Below, in pieces: positions 15,420 to 16,411 of a stretch of DNA of 16,411 bases. The stretch is from contig JAUWYT010000007.1 in assembly GCA_030615705.1 (NCBI GenBank), forward strand, positions 1 to 16,411, written 5' to 3'. Source of the stretch: Chloroflexota bacterium (lineage in GTDB: Bacteria > Chloroflexota > Anaerolineae > VGOG01). Each line of letters starts with the position of its first letter. Positions within the stretch are counted from its first letter, which is position 1. The notes beneath the pieces were generated by a model. It ran no database searches. It was not told the DNA's origin and worked only from the letters and a program-made list of their open reading frames with translations. A program made the position numbers and the translations under genes.

Positions 15420-16354
15420 GCGAGGCTGCCTCCCTGGCATTCGGCCAGCGCCTTGGCGATCTGAGCGGCGACGGCAGCGTTGTTTCGCAATAGGGCGATG
15501 TTGGCCGCCAGGCTCCTGCCCTCGGTGATGCGGGCGATCTGGCTCAGGAGGAAGGGGGTCAGGGCCTTGCCAGTGATCCCTTGCTCCTGGGCTGCTGTCA
15601 AAGCCCTCTCGATGGCTTCCTCCACGACCTCGCAGGGCAGTTCCGCCTCCTCAGGCACAGGCACCGTCACCAGCACGCCCCCTTCCAGCCCCAACTCCCA
15701 TTTCGTGCGGATGATCCTCGCCACTTCCTCGGGAGTGTCCACGCGGGCGTCCACCGGCAGGCCGCTTTGGCGGGAGTAGAAGGCGGGGAACTCATCGGTC
15801 CTGTAGCCCAGGATGGGTACGCCATAGGTCTCCAGCCACTCCAGAGTGAGCGGCAGGTCGAGGATGGACTTGGCCCCCGAGCAGACCACGGTCACGCGAG
15901 TCTGGGCCAGCTCCGGCAGGTCGGCGGAGATGTCGGCGGAAAACCTCGCGAAGGGCTGGCCCCGGTGCACCCCGCCGATGCCACCCGTAGCCACAACCTC
16001 AATGCCCGACAAGGAGGCGACGTACATCGTCGCCGCCACCGTCGTCGCCCCGTCCAGTTTTTGCGCCACCGCGATGGCTAGGTCCCGCCGGCTGACCTTG
16101 CGAACTCCTTTCCCTGTAGCCAGCCGTTCCAGCTCCTTCTCCGTCAGCCCGACCCTGATCTTCCCTTCGATGACCGCAATCGTTGCCGGAACTGCTCCGT
16201 TCTCTCGCACTGCCTGTTCCAGGGCCTGTGCCGTCTCCAGGCTCTGCGGATAGGGCAGCCCGTGAGAGATCAGGGCGGATTCCAGGGCCACGAGGGGTGA
16301 GTTAGCATCGAGGGCATTCTGGACTTCGCGATGGATTTCAAGATATCGAGGCAA
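15416..16354 (-). CDS. psuG: Pseudouridine-5'-phosphate glycosidase
   Basis: A 312-residue enzyme of pseudouridine breakdown that cleaves pseudouridine 5'-phosphate to uracil and ribose 5-phosphate. It keeps the family motifs: VALESALISHGLPYP with Glu25, RKVSRRD with Lys86, TGGIGGVHRG, CSGAKSILDLPLTLEWLET with the Schiff-base Lys162, YRTDEFPAFY, and SLAANIALLRNNA with Asn285. Length is normal. The start is uncertain: a TTG at 16352-16354 gives PRYLEIHREVQNAL, which fits the usual N-terminus, but no strong ribosome site precedes it and the frame stays open to the window edge. Its stop overlaps the GHMP kinase start (ATGA). The usual partner, PfkB-type PsuK, is not seen here. Confidence 0.93.
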   Translation of the reverse strand: MPRYLEIHREVQNALDANSPLVALESALISHGLPYPQSLETAQALEQAVRENGAVPATIAVIEGKIRVGLTEKELERLATGKGVRKVSRRDLAIAVAQKLDGATTVAATMYVASLSGIEVVATGGIGGVHRGQPFARFSADISADLPELAQTRVTVVCSGAKSILDLPLTLEWLETYGVPILGYRTDEFPAFYSRQSGLPVDARVDTPEEVARIIRTKWELGLEGGVLVTVPVPEEAELPCEVVEEAIERALTAAQEQGITGKALTPFLLSQIARITEGRSLAANIALLRNNAAVAAQIAKALAECQGGSLA

Positions 16355-16411
16355 AAGAATACCAGGATCTCTCTGTTTTCGCTTTCCTGGATCCTGGAAT
16401 CCTGAGATCGA

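Noticed and set aside
16355..16411. Possible N-terminal extension of PsuG to the window edge
   Set aside because: The frame is open, but the sequence is made of short GGATCCAGGA-like repeats and the family N-terminus is already accounted for from 16354.

Overview
The window reads as a chromosomal segment of a Gram-positive-like or monoderm-like bacterium, most likely a Chloroflexota (Anaerolineae-type) genome or metagenomic bin. This is inferred from gene content: a ClpC-type AAA+ unfoldase, an HtrA lipoprotein with a Pro/Thr-rich linker, an archaeal-eRF1-like release-factor homologue, a DUF6485-type Cys-rich protein, a transaldolase of the short FSA/TalC class, and several families of short palindromic repeats of the kind seen in that phylum. 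GC is moderately high in the genes and lower around 6.7-7.2 kb. No rRNA, tRNA or CRISPR array was seen.

Layout. (1) 1-88 holds the last codons of a + strand gene cut by the window edge. (2) 534-3479 is a run of minus-strand genes, read right to left: an unknown 200-aa protein, acylphosphatase, a possible 30-aa Cys-rich peptide, an unrecognised 316-aa protein that looks TIM-barrel-like, a CDP-alcohol phosphatidyltransferase and a DUF6485-like protein. Two unrelated palindromic repeats flank the last gene. (3) 3722-6204 is a two-gene minus operon, transaldolase then an ABC exporter half-transporter, joined by an ATGA overlap. Its predicted promoter (6433-6461) is separated from the ribosome binding site by a 163-bp MITE-like insertion that has a clean 8-bp target duplication. 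(4) 6237-7120 is the accessory-looking part: two small nested-palindrome elements that share a core but have different termini, a GGGCA-type palindrome, an orphan small ORF with no good start, and right after it a 74-bp hairpin that resembles an integron attC site. (5) 7247-13321 is a + strand protein-quality-control block: CbpA-type DnaJ, an HtrA lipoprotein protease (GTGA overlap), an eRF1/Vms1-like protein with a zinc ribbon but a degenerate GGQ loop, then ClpC with its own promoter and a strong intrinsic terminator. (6) 13411-13661 is a truncated, frameshifted remnant of a methyltransferase. (7) 13660-16354 is a minus operon, read right to left: pseudouridine-5'-phosphate glycosidase, a GHMP (HddA-like) sugar kinase and a dolichol-kinase/phosphatidate cytidylyltransferase-like membrane protein, each joined to the next by an ATGA overlap.

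Functionally the best-supported theme is proteostasis (7.2-13.3 kb): a J-protein, an envelope protease, a ribosome-rescue-like factor and a Clp unfoldase lie in the same direction. The second theme is sugar phosphate and lipid head-group metabolism (transaldolase, PsuG, GHMP kinase, CDP-alcohol transferase, dolichol-kinase-like protein). All functional names come from reading motifs by eye; no database search was run.
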